Shown here: positions 18,511-28,502 of the stretch, piece by piece | How the letters are laid out: the number at the start of each line of letters is the position of its first letter | Position numbering within the stretch: position 1 is the stretch's first letter | From: Ectopseudomonas mendocina | GTDB lineage: Bacteria; Pseudomonadota; Gammaproteobacteria; Pseudomonadales; Pseudomonadaceae | Length of the DNA: 64,000 nucleotides | NCBI RefSeq assembly: GCF_007049795.1 | Contig: NZ_SCFY01000006.1 | Coordinates: forward strand, 124,001 to 188,000 | Reading direction: 5' to 3' | Notes under the pieces: generated by a model | Database searches by the model: none | Seen by the model: the letters and a program-made list of their open reading frames with translations, nothing else | What the model was told of the DNA's origin: nothing | Program-made: the position numbers and the translations under genes

Positions 18511-18520
18511 CGGCTGATTC

Positions 18521-18593
18521 GTAGGGTGGGCCGACCGGCGATCCGCTTAAGCCCACCAATAGAGACAGCTTGGCGGGCTGAAGCCCACCCTAC
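18521..18593. repeat. Short inverted-repeat element GTAGGGTGGGC
   Basis: GTAGGGTGGGC (18521-18531) and GCCCACCCTAC (18583-18593) are perfect 11-bp inverted ends of a 73-bp element, with an internal GGGCTGAAGCCC-type dyad. It sits just after laoB. The GTAGGG(T/C)GGG theme recurs at 54361-54378 and 54872-54923. Confidence 0.7.
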
Positions 18594-18634
18594 CAACTGG
18601 AACTTAGCCAACCGCGATTATCAGAATGAGGCCT

Positions 18635-18758
18635 CTGAAACCGTAGCGAGCGGTTCGAGTGCAAGGAAGGCTCGCAGCACGTGGCGAGGCTGTACTGAAG
18701 TACGCCGAGCCACGGGCGAGAACCTGACGCCGCAATCGGATCGCGCAGTAGGTTTCAG
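18635..18758. repeat. 124-bp palindromic (MITE-like) element
   Basis: The ends CTGAAACC (18635-18642) and GGTTTCAG (18751-18758) are perfect inverted repeats. A central hairpin GTACT-GA-AGTAC (18692-18703) lies at the exact midpoint. Intermediate segments pair imperfectly (for example GTGGC...GCCAC around the centre). It encodes nothing and ends 18 bases before the next start codon. It may be a non-autonomous mobile repeat. Confidence 0.6.
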
Positions 18759-18776
18759 TGACTCCGAGGAAAAACA

Positions 18777-20369
18777 ATGCCTGTACCCGATCTGTTCAAA
18801 CAAGGCCTGACCAAGGGCTGGAAGACATACGACGGTTCACGCCTGGAAAACGACCTGACCCTGGAAGCCGATGTCGCGATCGTCGGTAGCGGTGCCGGCG
18901 GTGGCACCACGGCGGAGATTCTCAGCGCTGCCGGCTACAAGGTATTGCTGATCGAGGAAGGTCCGCTGAAGACCAGCGACGACTTCAAGATGCAGGAGGC
19001 CGAGGCCTATCCGAACCTCTATCAGGAAGGTATCGGCCGCATGAGCAAGGATGGCGCCATCACCATCCTGCAGGGTCGCGCCGTGGGCGGCACGACCCTG
19101 ATCAACTGGACCAGCAGCTTCCGCACCCCGCCACAAACCCTGGCGCACTGGGCCGAGACCCATGGTGTGAAAGACCATGACGTCGAGTCAATGGCGCCCT
19201 GGTTCGAGAAAATGGAGCAGCGTCTGGGCGTCGCGCCTTGGGTGGTACCGCCAAATGCAAACAACGAGGTGATCCGCACTGGCTGCGACAAGCTCGGCTA
19301 TCACTGGGCAGTGATCCCGCGCAACGTGCGTGGCTGCTGGAACCTCGGCTACTGCGGGATGGGCTGCCCGACGAACGCCAAGCAGTCAATGCTGGTCACC
19401 ACCATCCCCGCGACCTTGGATGCCGGCGGCGAGCTGCTCTATCTGGCGCGCGCCGACAAGCTGCTGATCGAGGGCGACAAGGTGGTCGGCATCGACTGCC
19501 TGGGCATGGACGAGCGCTGCGTGGCGCCCACCGGCAAGCGCATCCGGGTCAAGGCGCGGCATTACGTGCTGGCCGGAGGCGGCATCAACACCCCCGGTAT
19601 CCTGCTGCGCTCCGAGGTGCCCGACCCGCACAAACGCGTCGGCCGGCGCACCTACCTGCACCTGGTGAACTTCTCCGCGGCGCAGTTCGAGCAGGTGATC
19701 AATCCCTTCTACGGCGCGCCGCAGTCGCTCTACTCCGATCATTTCCAATGGGACGACGGCACCAGCGGGCGTCTGTCCTACAAGCTGGAAGTGCCGCCGC
19801 TGCAACCGGCGCTGACCGCCACTTTGCTCGGCGATTTCGGCCGCGAGAACGCTTTGCGCATGGAGCAACTGCCGCATACCAACGTGATGCTCGCCCTGCT
19901 GCGCGACGGCTTCCATCCGGACAGCGCCGAAGGCCGTGTGGAACTGCGCGGCGACGGCAGCCCGGTGCTCGACTACCAGATGACCGACTACACCTGGGAC
20001 GGCGTACGCCGCGCCTTCCTGACCATGGCCGAAATCCAGTTCGCGGCCGGGGCCAAGGCGGTGATGCCGATGCATGCCGATGCCGGCTACGTGAGAACGT
20101 GGAAGGAGGCCAAAGAACTGATCGAACAGCTCGATCTCGCGCTATACCGCACCCGCCTCGGCAGCGCCCACGTCATGGGCGGCTGCGCCATGGGCGAAGA
20201 CCCGCAGCAGGCAGTGGTCGACAGTCTGGGCCGCCACCATCAGCTCGGTAACCTGTCGATCCACGACGGTTCGCTGTTCCCCACCAGTATCGGCGCCAAC
20301 CCGCAACTGTCGATCTACGGGCTGACCTCGAAACTGGCCACCTTGCTGGCCGAACGGCTGAGGGCCTGA
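18777..20369 (+). CDS. laoA: GMC family alcohol dehydrogenase, LaoA-like
   Basis: A 530-residue FAD-dependent oxidoreductase. The dinucleotide motif VAIVGSGAGGGTTAEIL is near residue 30, the GMC-type ILQGRAVGGTTLINW near 95, and the C-terminal HVMGGCAMG...SLFPTSIGANPQLSIYGL carries the active-site histidine region. No signal peptide is visible. The family oxidises alcohols to aldehydes, passing electrons to quinone or another acceptor; long-chain alcohol oxidation is inferred from the lao gene order. ATG follows GAGGAAAAA. Confidence 0.88.
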   Translation: MPVPDLFKQGLTKGWKTYDGSRLENDLTLEADVAIVGSGAGGGTTAEILSAAGYKVLLIEEGPLKTSDDFKMQEAEAYPNLYQEGIGRMSKDGAITILQGRAVGGTTLINWTSSFRTPPQTLAHWAETHGVKDHDVESMAPWFEKMEQRLGVAPWVVPPNANNEVIRTGCDKLGYHWAVIPRNVRGCWNLGYCGMGCPTNAKQSMLVTTIPATLDAGGELLYLARADKLLIEGDKVVGIDCLGMDERCVAPTGKRIRVKARHYVLAGGGINTPGILLRSEVPDPHKRVGRRTYLHLVNFSAAQFEQVINPFYGAPQSLYSDHFQWDDGTSGRLSYKLEVPPLQPALTATLLGDFGRENALRMEQLPHTNVMLALLRDGFHPDSAEGRVELRGDGSPVLDYQMTDYTWDGVRRAFLTMAEIQFAAGAKAVMPMHADAGYVRTWKEAKELIEQLDLALYRTRLGSAHVMGGCAMGEDPQQAVVDSLGRHHQLGNLSIHDGSLFPTSIGANPQLSIYGLTSKLATLLAERLRA

Positions 20370-20370
20370 G

Positions 20371-21745
<1,375 letters not shown>

Positions 21746-21752
21746 TCCACCC

Positions 21753-21773
21753 CGGGAGGCAGCAGGCCTCCCG
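21753..21773 (+). terminator. Ferredoxin gene terminator
   Basis: CGGGAGGC and GCCTCCCG form an 8-bp stem with loop AGCAG, followed by TTTCCCCC. It begins 8 bases after the ferredoxin stop codon. Confidence 0.75.
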
Positions 21774-21852
21774 TTTCCCCCGTGCCGTTCTGCCCTCCTC
21801 TGAGCAGGGCTGTTAAGCTTCCAGCCTCCCTCAGCCGCCTCTGGTAGATCGC

Positions 21853-23535
21853 ATGTTGCGCAAACTCCTGCTATCGACCCTGCTGCTCGGCGCCAGCCTT
21901 CTCGCCCAGGCCGCTCCGCAGCAACCCGCCATTGCCACCGCTCACCCAGCGGCGACCGCTGCAGCGCAGCAGATGCTCGATGCCGGCGGCAACGCCTTCG
22001 ATGCCGCCGTGGCAGCCAGCGCCGCACTCGCCGTGGTCGAACCCTATGGCTCAGGGCTTGGTGGCGGCGGTTTCTTCCTGCTACGTACTGCCGGCGAAAC
22101 GCCCGGCTACGACTTCCTCGATGCCCGCGAACGCGCGCCCCTGGAGGCCAAGCCGGACCTCTATGTCCGCGATGGCAAGGTACAGCGTGAACTGTCGCTC
22201 AACGGTGCGCTGGCCGCTGCCATTCCGGGGCTACCGGCGGCGTTGGTCGAACTGGCCGAAAAACACGGACGCCTGCCGCTGAAAACCAGTCTGGCTCCGG
22301 CAATCCGTCTAGCCAATGAAGGCTTCGCGGTCGACCGTGTCTACCGCGAACGCGCAACCTGGCGCCTGGCCGCGCTGCGTGACGATACCGAAAGTGTCAA
22401 GCTATTTCTCGACCAGGGCGAAATTCCCGCCGAGGGCCATCTGCTGCGTCAGGCGGATCTGGCTGCCACCCTGCAAGCAGTGGCCGAGCATGGCCGGGAG
22501 GGCTTCTATACCGGCCCGATAGCCGAGCGCCTGGTCAGAGGCGTGCGCCATGCCGGCGGCATCTGGTCCGAGGATGACCTGCGTGAGTACCGTATTGCCC
22601 GCCGAGCGCCACTGCGCTTCCCCCTGGAAGATGGCCGCGAGCTGATCAGCGCACCGCCACCCTCGGCTGGTGGCATAGCCCTGGCGCAAAGCCTGGCGAT
22701 ACTCGAACAACTGCCCTGGCGCGACGCCGAGCCCGTACAGCGCGTGCATTACGTGGTCGAGGCGCTGCGCCGCGCTTATCGTGACCGCGGCCTGCTGGGC
22801 GACCCCGACTTCATCAAGAATCCCGTAGAGCAATTGCTGTCGCCAGGGCATCTGGCCGTGCTCGCCGGCAGCATCGACCCCGAGCAAGCGACCCCCAGCT
22901 CGAGTCTGCCGCCTGCCGGCACCTGGCACGAAGGCGACCACACCACTCACTTTGCCGTACTCGATGCCGAGGGCAATGCTGTCGCTGCAACGCTGTCGAT
23001 CAACCTGCCGTTCGGCGCCGCCTTCACCGTGCCCGGCACTGGCGTGCTGCTCAACGACGAGATGGACGACTTCGCCGCAGACGTCCAGGGCGCCAACGCC
23101 TATGGCCTGGCCGGCAGCCAGGCCAATACCATCGCAGGCGGCAAACGCCCGCTGTCATCCATGAGTCCGAGCTTCATCGAGAGCAGCGACGAATTCACCG
23201 CCTTCGGCACACCAGGCGGTAGCCGTATTCCAAGCATGGTGCTGCTGTCGATGCTCGAATACCTGGACGACAAGCCCATCGAGCGCTGGCCCGCGGTGGC
23301 GCGCTACCACCACCAGTTCATGCCCGACGTGATCGAGCATGAGCCGGATACCTTCAGCGATGAACAAGTCGCCGAGCTGCAACGGCGCGGCTACGAACTC
23401 AAACGCCTGGATCGGCAGTACGGCAACCAGCAGGTGCTGTTCTGGGACAAGGTCAGCGGCGAGGTACAGGCGGCGAGCGATCCACGCGGGATAGGCACAG
23501 CTCTTCCACAAGCTGTGAACGAAGGCTCGGAGTGA
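21853..23535 (+). CDS. ggt: Gamma-glutamyltranspeptidase precursor
   Basis: A 560-residue Ntn hydrolase with a signal peptide (residues 1-20, LLAQA). It is autocleaved at the Thr of the HTTHF motif (Thr364), giving a large and a small subunit. DEMDDF, GKRPLSSMSP and TPGGSRI, typical of the small subunit, are present. It hydrolyses or transfers the gamma-glutamyl group of glutathione and related amides in the periplasm. Length matches the family. Convergent with the Na/Pi gene, 5 bases apart. Confidence 0.94.
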   Translation: MLRKLLLSTLLLGASLLAQAAPQQPAIATAHPAATAAAQQMLDAGGNAFDAAVAASAALAVVEPYGSGLGGGGFFLLRTAGETPGYDFLDARERAPLEAKPDLYVRDGKVQRELSLNGALAAAIPGLPAALVELAEKHGRLPLKTSLAPAIRLANEGFAVDRVYRERATWRLAALRDDTESVKLFLDQGEIPAEGHLLRQADLAATLQAVAEHGREGFYTGPIAERLVRGVRHAGGIWSEDDLREYRIARRAPLRFPLEDGRELISAPPPSAGGIALAQSLAILEQLPWRDAEPVQRVHYVVEALRRAYRDRGLLGDPDFIKNPVEQLLSPGHLAVLAGSIDPEQATPSSSLPPAGTWHEGDHTTHFAVLDAEGNAVAATLSINLPFGAAFTVPGTGVLLNDEMDDFAADVQGANAYGLAGSQANTIAGGKRPLSSMSPSFIESSDEFTAFGTPGGSRIPSMVLLSMLEYLDDKPIERWPAVARYHHQFMPDVIEHEPDTFSDEQVAELQRRGYELKRLDRQYGNQQVLFWDKVSGEVQAASDPRGIGTALPQAVNEGSE

Positions 23536-23540
23536 CCGAC

Positions 23541-25376
23541 TCAGGAGAGCCTGATCAGACTCTCCTGTTCGTCACCGAACTTGCGCAGCTCCCGGAACAA
23601 GGCCTGCTCGCTGCCCAGCATCAACACGTTGCGCAGGCTTTGGAAGATGCGACTGACGTAGCCCAGGTCATTCATCAGTGAGCTGGTCTGCAGGCCGTCG
23701 AGATGGCCGTAGCGTACCTCAGCGAACAGCCGTTGGCGGAACTGCGCATCAAAGCTCGCCGCCTGCTCATCCAACCACCGCAGGCGTGACTGCCACATTT
23801 CGTCAGGCATGTCCGAGCGTGCCAGCTCGCGCACCTCGTGCAGAGTCGTCAACAGATGACGACGCAACTCCACATAGGCATCGCGCGCCGCCGACGGTGG
23901 CGCATCGAGGTAATGGCCAAGGTTCTTCTGCAGGTGCTTGGCATCCTTGACCGCATCTACCAGTTGCAGCGCCGCCAGCTGGCAGCTGATCCAGAACTGC
24001 TGGTGCGCTTCATCCATGGGCAAGTCCATGCGCCCCATGAAGCTCAGCAGATCGCCATACACACCCTTGATGTGAAACTGGTACAGGTGCTCGGCATCGA
24101 GGCCACCCGGTGCGGGCTTGGCCTGCAACACCCGCTCATCCCCTTTGGCCTGCGCCAGTTGATCGACCGGCAGATACAGGGCATGGCAGATCACCTCCAG
24201 GCTCAAGCGGCCCAGGTGCCCCAGCTCCTGCACTACCGCGCCGGATGCTGCATCGACCGAATCCAGAGCGCGCTCGTTCAGATAGCGGGCGCGGGTACGC
24301 TCGGGCTCGGTCACCTGCTCGGACGCCAGTTCGGTAATCAATACCTGCGGCTCGACTCGGTCCGGCAGCCAACGAATCAGGTACTGAGCCAGGCGCCTCT
24401 GAAGTGGCCAGAACAGCGCCACCCCCATGGCATTGAACAGGGTGTGGAACATCGCCAGCTGAATCAGGCTGTTCTCGCCAAGGCCCAACGGCTCGGCCAA
24501 GACACGCACCAGCCAGGTCAGCGGACCGAGCAGACAGAAGGCGATAACGCCGGTGGTGATGTTGAACAGCACATGAGCCAGCGCCAGGCGCTGGCCGTTG
24601 CGGTTACCGCCGAGCGAGCCAACGAAAGCGGTGGTCACGCTGCTGCCGATATTCGAGCCAATGGCGATGGCCAGGCTCTGACCGAGCTCCAGCTGACCAC
24701 TGGCCAATGCCGCCAGAGTCAGCATCAGCGTGGCGTGGCTCGATTGCAGCACCACGGTAATAGCCATGCCGATGGCGGTGAACAGCAGCGCCCCACGCAG
24801 CCCGCCTTCCTGCAGGCCGGTCATGTCCAGACCATCGCCGAAACTGGCGAAACCTTCCTTGATCTGGTCGATGCCGAGAAAGATGAAAGCGATACCCAGC
24901 ACGATGCGCCCGGCTGCCTTGCTCTTGGGCCCGAAGAAACCGACCAGCACACCGAACACCAGCAGCGGCAGGGCCAGCGGACTCAGGCTGAGATTTTGCC
25001 CGGCCAGCGCCAACAACCAGATGCCACTGGTGGCGCCCAGATTGGCACCGAACAGAATGGCGATACCGCCGGCCAGCTGGATCAACCCGGTACTGATAAA
25101 GGCGATGGTCAGCAGCGATACCAGGGTACTGGACTGCAGCAACAGGGTGCCGCCGACACCGAACAACAGGCTCTTGAAGGGCGTGGACGTACTGCGCCCA
25201 AGTATCTGCTCCAGCTTGCTGCCCGCCAGCTGACGCAGGCCTTCTTCCAGGCACTGCATGCCGAACAGGAAGATCGCCAGCCCGGCGCAGAGTTGCAACC
25301 AGCCCTGGCTGAACCAGAACGAGGCGATCAGCCCCGAGACCACCAGCAACAACATCACCCAGCGCAGGGACTTCAT
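23541..25376 (-). CDS. Na+/phosphate cotransporter (NptA/YjbB type) with PhoU-like tail
   Basis: About 611 residues. The N-terminal half has eight or nine hydrophobic helices with the duplicated QSS signature of Na/Pi cotransporters (GGTLLLQSSTLVSLLTIAF and AITVVLQSSHATLMLTLA) and FGANLGATSG / IGSNIGSSVTT. The C-terminal 230 residues are helical and PhoU-like. ATG 25376 was chosen; an in-frame GTG six bases upstream is equally close to the AAGGAAG site. Phosphate export or import is inferred from the family. Confidence 0.88.
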   Translation of the reverse strand: MKSLRWVMLLLVVSGLIASFWFSQGWLQLCAGLAIFLFGMQCLEEGLRQLAGSKLEQILGRSTSTPFKSLLFGVGGTLLLQSSTLVSLLTIAFISTGLIQLAGGIAILFGANLGATSGIWLLALAGQNLSLSPLALPLLVFGVLVGFFGPKSKAAGRIVLGIAFIFLGIDQIKEGFASFGDGLDMTGLQEGGLRGALLFTAIGMAITVVLQSSHATLMLTLAALASGQLELGQSLAIAIGSNIGSSVTTAFVGSLGGNRNGQRLALAHVLFNITTGVIAFCLLGPLTWLVRVLAEPLGLGENSLIQLAMFHTLFNAMGVALFWPLQRRLAQYLIRWLPDRVEPQVLITELASEQVTEPERTRARYLNERALDSVDAASGAVVQELGHLGRLSLEVICHALYLPVDQLAQAKGDERVLQAKPAPGGLDAEHLYQFHIKGVYGDLLSFMGRMDLPMDEAHQQFWISCQLAALQLVDAVKDAKHLQKNLGHYLDAPPSAARDAYVELRRHLLTTLHEVRELARSDMPDEMWQSRLRWLDEQAASFDAQFRQRLFAEVRYGHLDGLQTSSLMNDLGYVSRIFQSLRNVLMLGSEQALFRELRKFGDEQESLIRLS

Positions 25377-25416
25377 TACCACCGTTTCTTCCTTTTCTCG
25401 GCGTTCAAACGTAAAC

Positions 25417-25444
25417 GGCCCTGGCTCATCACTGAGCCAGGGCC
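25417..25444 (-). terminator. Strong hairpin between the small exported protein gene and the Na/Pi gene
   Basis: GGCCCTGGCTCA and TGAGCCAGGGCC form a perfect 12-bp stem with a 4-nt loop. It lies 31 bases after the stop of the gene at 25476 and upstream of the Na/Pi gene, so it probably separates their transcripts. Confidence 0.75.
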
Positions 25445-25475
25445 TAAAAACTATCTGTAAAGCGAAGGAAATCGC

Positions 25476-25823
25476 TTACTGACGATTGTTGTAGCCCGTT
25501 TGGGTACAACCCAGGCAGCGTACGAACGCAGCCTTGCCTGGATCGACTACAAGCGCTTTACCAGTAGCGCCAATGCCCCCACCTGTAGCGGTGAACGGCA
25601 GCGAAACCACGAACAGCCCGGCACCAATGACTGTGGCGCCGATAAGCAAAGGACGGGCGATCAGCAGATCACCGATCATCGCGTAGGCTGGCGGCGCTTC
25701 GACCGTGTAGAGAGGATCGCCACTAACATTCTGAGGAGCATCTGGGTGTTGTGCATGAACCGGCAGCGCGCAAATGCCAGTGGTCAACGCCAGGACAGCA
25801 GCGGTCGTGCGAAAGGGTTTCAT
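25476..25823 (-). CDS. Small exported hypothetical protein
   Basis: A 115-residue protein with a signal peptide ([24 protein letters not shown], cleavage after VHA). One central hydrophobic glycine-rich segment (about 55-85) resembles the multidrug-resistance-like small membrane proteins, and a Cys pair ([10 protein letters not shown]) lies near the C-terminus. Function is unknown. The gene has lower GC than its neighbours in the upstream half but no other sign of transfer. Confidence 0.75.
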   Translation of the reverse strand: MKPFRTTAAVLALTTGICALPVHAQHPDAPQNVSGDPLYTVEAPPAYAMIGDLLIARPLLIGATVIGAGLFVVSLPFTATGGGIGATGKALVVDPGKAAFVRCLGCTQTGYNNRQ

Positions 25824-25903
25824 GGGGCGGTCCTTCAGCTTGTTTCTGGATTAGAGTGCCATTAACTATAACAGCGCATTGATAATTGTCAGCGTGACGG
25901 ACG

Positions 25904-26482
25904 TCAATCGCCGTGAAAGGCGTATTCCGGCTTTTTCGGTACATAAGGACGGAAGAACGCCAGCATCGTGGCCAGATCGGCCTTCTCGTCACCCGTTGGC
26001 TGAAAAGTCGGACCGATCACCACGCGGCGGTTCTGGTAGTCCAGCGCCCCGAGCACGATGGGCACGCCTGCGCCCAGAGCTATATGGTAGAAGCCCATCT
26101 TCCAGCGCTCGACCTTCTTGCGTGTGCCCTCGGGCGAGAGCACCAGAATGAACTCGTCATGCTCGCGAAAAGCCTGAATGGCCTGCTCGACGGTATTCAA
26201 CTGACGATCCCGACGAATCGCGATACCGCCCCAACTGCGCATCAAGCCACCGAAAGGCCAGCGGAAGATGCTGTGCTTGCCGAACCAGCGGGCGTTGAGG
26301 CGCAGCACGAATTTCAGCGCGATGAAGATCACGAAGTCCCAGTTGGATGTGTGGTGGGCGCCGATGGCGACGAACTTGTCGAGCTTGGGCAACTCGCCCT
26401 CGATACGCCAGCCCATCAGTTTCAGCACGCTGCGCCCCAGCCATTCAGCCGCTGGATTGCGCGGTAAATAGTTACCGGACAT
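25904..26482 (-). CDS. PlsC-like 1-acyl-glycerol-3-phosphate acyltransferase family protein
   Basis: A 192-residue acyltransferase with the HX4D catalytic motif (HTSNWD within AHHTSNWDFVIF) and the SPEGTRKK phosphate-binding motif. It is shorter than canonical PlsC and lacks an evident N-terminal membrane helix, like the divergent short family common in pseudomonads. It probably acylates a lysophospholipid or related acceptor at the inner membrane. Confidence 0.85.
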   Translation of the reverse strand: MSGNYLPRNPAAEWLGRSVLKLMGWRIEGELPKLDKFVAIGAHHTSNWDFVIFIALKFVLRLNARWFGKHSIFRWPFGGLMRSWGGIAIRRDRQLNTVEQAIQAFREHDEFILVLSPEGTRKKVERWKMGFYHIALGAGVPIVLGALDYQNRRVVIGPTFQPTGDEKADLATMLAFFRPYVPKKPEYAFHGD

Positions 26483-26587
26483 CTAACACCTTCAGTTTTT
26501 CTTGTTTTTATGCCGTAGAGCCGGTGAAACCCACCATTGCGTCCCGGCGGCTTGCACCCGCCCTACGGGTCGTCCGTCAGCAGCCTT

Positions 26588-27400
26588 TCAACGCTGGCAC
26601 TTGGGACAGTAAACACTCGCCCGCTGGCCCAGTTTGACCTCGCGCAGCGTGCTGCCACAGACCTTGCAGAATTCGCCGCCACGCCCGTAGGCGAACAGTT
26701 CCTGCTGGAAGTATCCGGGCTGACCATCGCCACCGACGAAGTCGCGCAGCGTAGTACCACCACGCTCGATGGCATGGGCGAGGATGCGCTTGATCTCCTC
26801 GGCCAGGCGCAGGTAACGCGCACGCGAGACTGAGCCAGCCTCGCGGCGTGGATCGATGCTGGCAGCGAACAACGCTTCGGTGGCGTAGATGTTGCCCACG
26901 CCCACCACCACGGCGTTATCCATGATGAACGGTTTGACCGCCATGCTGCGCCCACGCGACATCTGGAACAGACGCTCACCGTCGAACAACCCGCCCAATG
27001 GCTCCGGCCCGAGTTTGCTGAGCAATACGTGAGTCAGCGGGTCCTCACTCCACAGCAGTGCACCGAAACGCCGCGGATCGGTGTAACGCAGGGCAAGGCC
27101 GGACTCCAGCTCGATATCCACATGCTCATGCTTGGCCGCAGCCAGGCCACATTCGACCAGGCGCAGACTGCCGGACATGCCCAAGTGACTGATCAGACTG
27201 CCGACTTCGGCCTTGATCAGCAGGTACTTGGCACGCCGCTCGACGCACTCGATTCGCTGGCCGGACAGGCGCACGTCCAGGTCTTCGGGGATCGGCCAAC
27301 GCAGGCGGCGCTCACGCACGATCACGCGGCTGACGCGTTGGCCCTCCAGATAGGGGGCGATACCGCGGCGGGTAGTTTCGACTTCAGGCAATTCGGGCAT
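26588..27400 (-). CDS. mutM: Formamidopyrimidine-DNA glycosylase
   Basis: A 270-residue bifunctional glycosylase/AP lyase that removes 8-oxoguanine and Fapy lesions. The mature N-terminus [12 protein letters not shown] carries the catalytic proline and glutamate. The C-terminal zinc finger CKVC...CPKC ends the protein, and [18 protein letters not shown] is the usual H2TH-region match. Length is standard. Confidence 0.97.
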   Translation of the reverse strand: MPELPEVETTRRGIAPYLEGQRVSRVIVRERRLRWPIPEDLDVRLSGQRIECVERRAKYLLIKAEVGSLISHLGMSGSLRLVECGLAAAKHEHVDIELESGLALRYTDPRRFGALLWSEDPLTHVLLSKLGPEPLGGLFDGERLFQMSRGRSMAVKPFIMDNAVVVGVGNIYATEALFAASIDPRREAGSVSRARYLRLAEEIKRILAHAIERGGTTLRDFVGGDGQPGYFQQELFAYGRGGEFCKVCGSTLREVKLGQRASVYCPKCQR

Positions 27401-27497
27401 GGCAATACGGCAGAGAAACGGCGGTGCGCCACCTTAGCAGGAGCGACCCGCAAAGCGGTAGAGCGCCGCCGCGCGAACGCTGGCACAGCGCGAAGAC

Positions 27498-28364
27498 TCA
27501 GAGCACGGCTAGATCGCGGATGCTCTCACGCAGGTTTTCGAAGTCGTACTCCGAGAGCCCCACATACTCCAGGATCGGCTGCGAAATGTACTGCCACTCC
27601 ATGTCGACGGCCTGCCCCCCCAGCACACGATGGCTTTCGCAGATATGCTCGGCCATCTTCAGGATGCCCAGCAGCGTCTTGAGCTGCGCTTCGCGTCCGG
27701 AGTCATCGCTGAAGATCGACAGGGCGTTGTGGTGGTTGGCGATGACCTCGCACAGGTGCCCCGGCAACCGCCAGGAACGCGCGGTGAAGTAACCCACTAC
27801 CGCGTGGTTGGTGGTCAGCAGACGGTTCTCGGTATCGACCACACGCCGCTCCTCGCTGGCGCTGGCATAGGCCTCCTCGAGGACCTGCATGTAGTTGGGG
27901 AAGCGCTTGAGCATCAGCGGAATGCCGCAATCGTGGAACAGCCCCAGGCTGTAGGCCTCGTCAGGCGAGTGGTAACCGAGGCGCTTGGCCAGGGTCAGGC
28001 AGGTCATTGCCACATCCTGGGCGCTGTCCCAGAAACGGTTCAGCACCAGGATCGCCTCGTCGGTCAGCTCACCTTTGATCGACTGCGCGTTGATCAGGTT
28101 GATCACGGTGTTGCAACCCAGCAGGTTGACCGCCTGCTGGATCGACGCGATGCGATTGGCCAGGCCGAAATGCGGGGAGTTGACGATTTTCAGCAACGCG
28201 CCGGACAACCCCGGGTCCTGGCTGATCAGCTTGGCGATGCTACGCAGATCCGGACTGGGCATGATCTGCTCCATCTGCAGGTCGACCATGATCTGCGGTT
28301 GCGGCGGTACGCTGATCCCCTGCAGGACTTGCTGGATCTGTTCGGCGGTGAGTTCGTAGGTCAT
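27498..28364 (-). CDS. HDOD domain signalling protein
   Basis: A 288-residue single-domain protein. LISQDPGLSGALLKIVNSPHFGLANRIASIQQAVNLLG is the hallmark of HDOD, a degenerate HD domain without the full set of metal ligands. Such proteins take part in signalling and RNA or stress regulation, often with unknown partners. ATG 28364 starts MTYELTAEQIQQVL. The frame stays open far upstream across the divergent gene, but that extension looks like antisense noise. Confidence 0.87.
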   Translation of the reverse strand: MTYELTAEQIQQVLQGISVPPQPQIMVDLQMEQIMPSPDLRSIAKLISQDPGLSGALLKIVNSPHFGLANRIASIQQAVNLLGCNTVINLINAQSIKGELTDEAILVLNRFWDSAQDVAMTCLTLAKRLGYHSPDEAYSLGLFHDCGIPLMLKRFPNYMQVLEEAYASASEERRVVDTENRLLTTNHAVVGYFTARSWRLPGHLCEVIANHHNALSIFSDDSGREAQLKTLLGILKMAEHICESHRVLGGQAVDMEWQYISQPILEYVGLSEYDFENLRESIRDLAVL

Positions 28365-28466
28365 GGAAAGGGGATCGTGCAGGATGAGAAGTAGGGCACA
28401 GTCTAGCCAAAGCACCGACCTGCTCGCAGCCGACTTTTGTAAACGCCGGCCCGGCGCGCAAACCGT

Positions 28467-28472
28467 TATAAT
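28467..28472 (+). promoter_or_regulatory. -10 box TATAAT upstream of rlmI
   Basis: A perfect TATAAT lies 30 bases before the rlmI ATG in the gap between divergent genes. No convincing -35 was found at normal spacing. Confidence 0.5.
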
Positions 28473-28502
28473 CCCGCTCTTTTCCCCGCGGAGCCCGAAC
28501 TC

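Noticed and set aside
23838..25460. A 540-codon plus-strand frame opposite the Na/Pi gene
   Set aside because: Glutamine- and histidine-rich low-complexity translation typical of antisense of a leucine-rich membrane gene.
25476..25823. Small exported protein considered as part of a toxin or phage module
   Set aside because: It has only a signal peptide and one hydrophobic segment, and no adjacent mobile or immunity gene.
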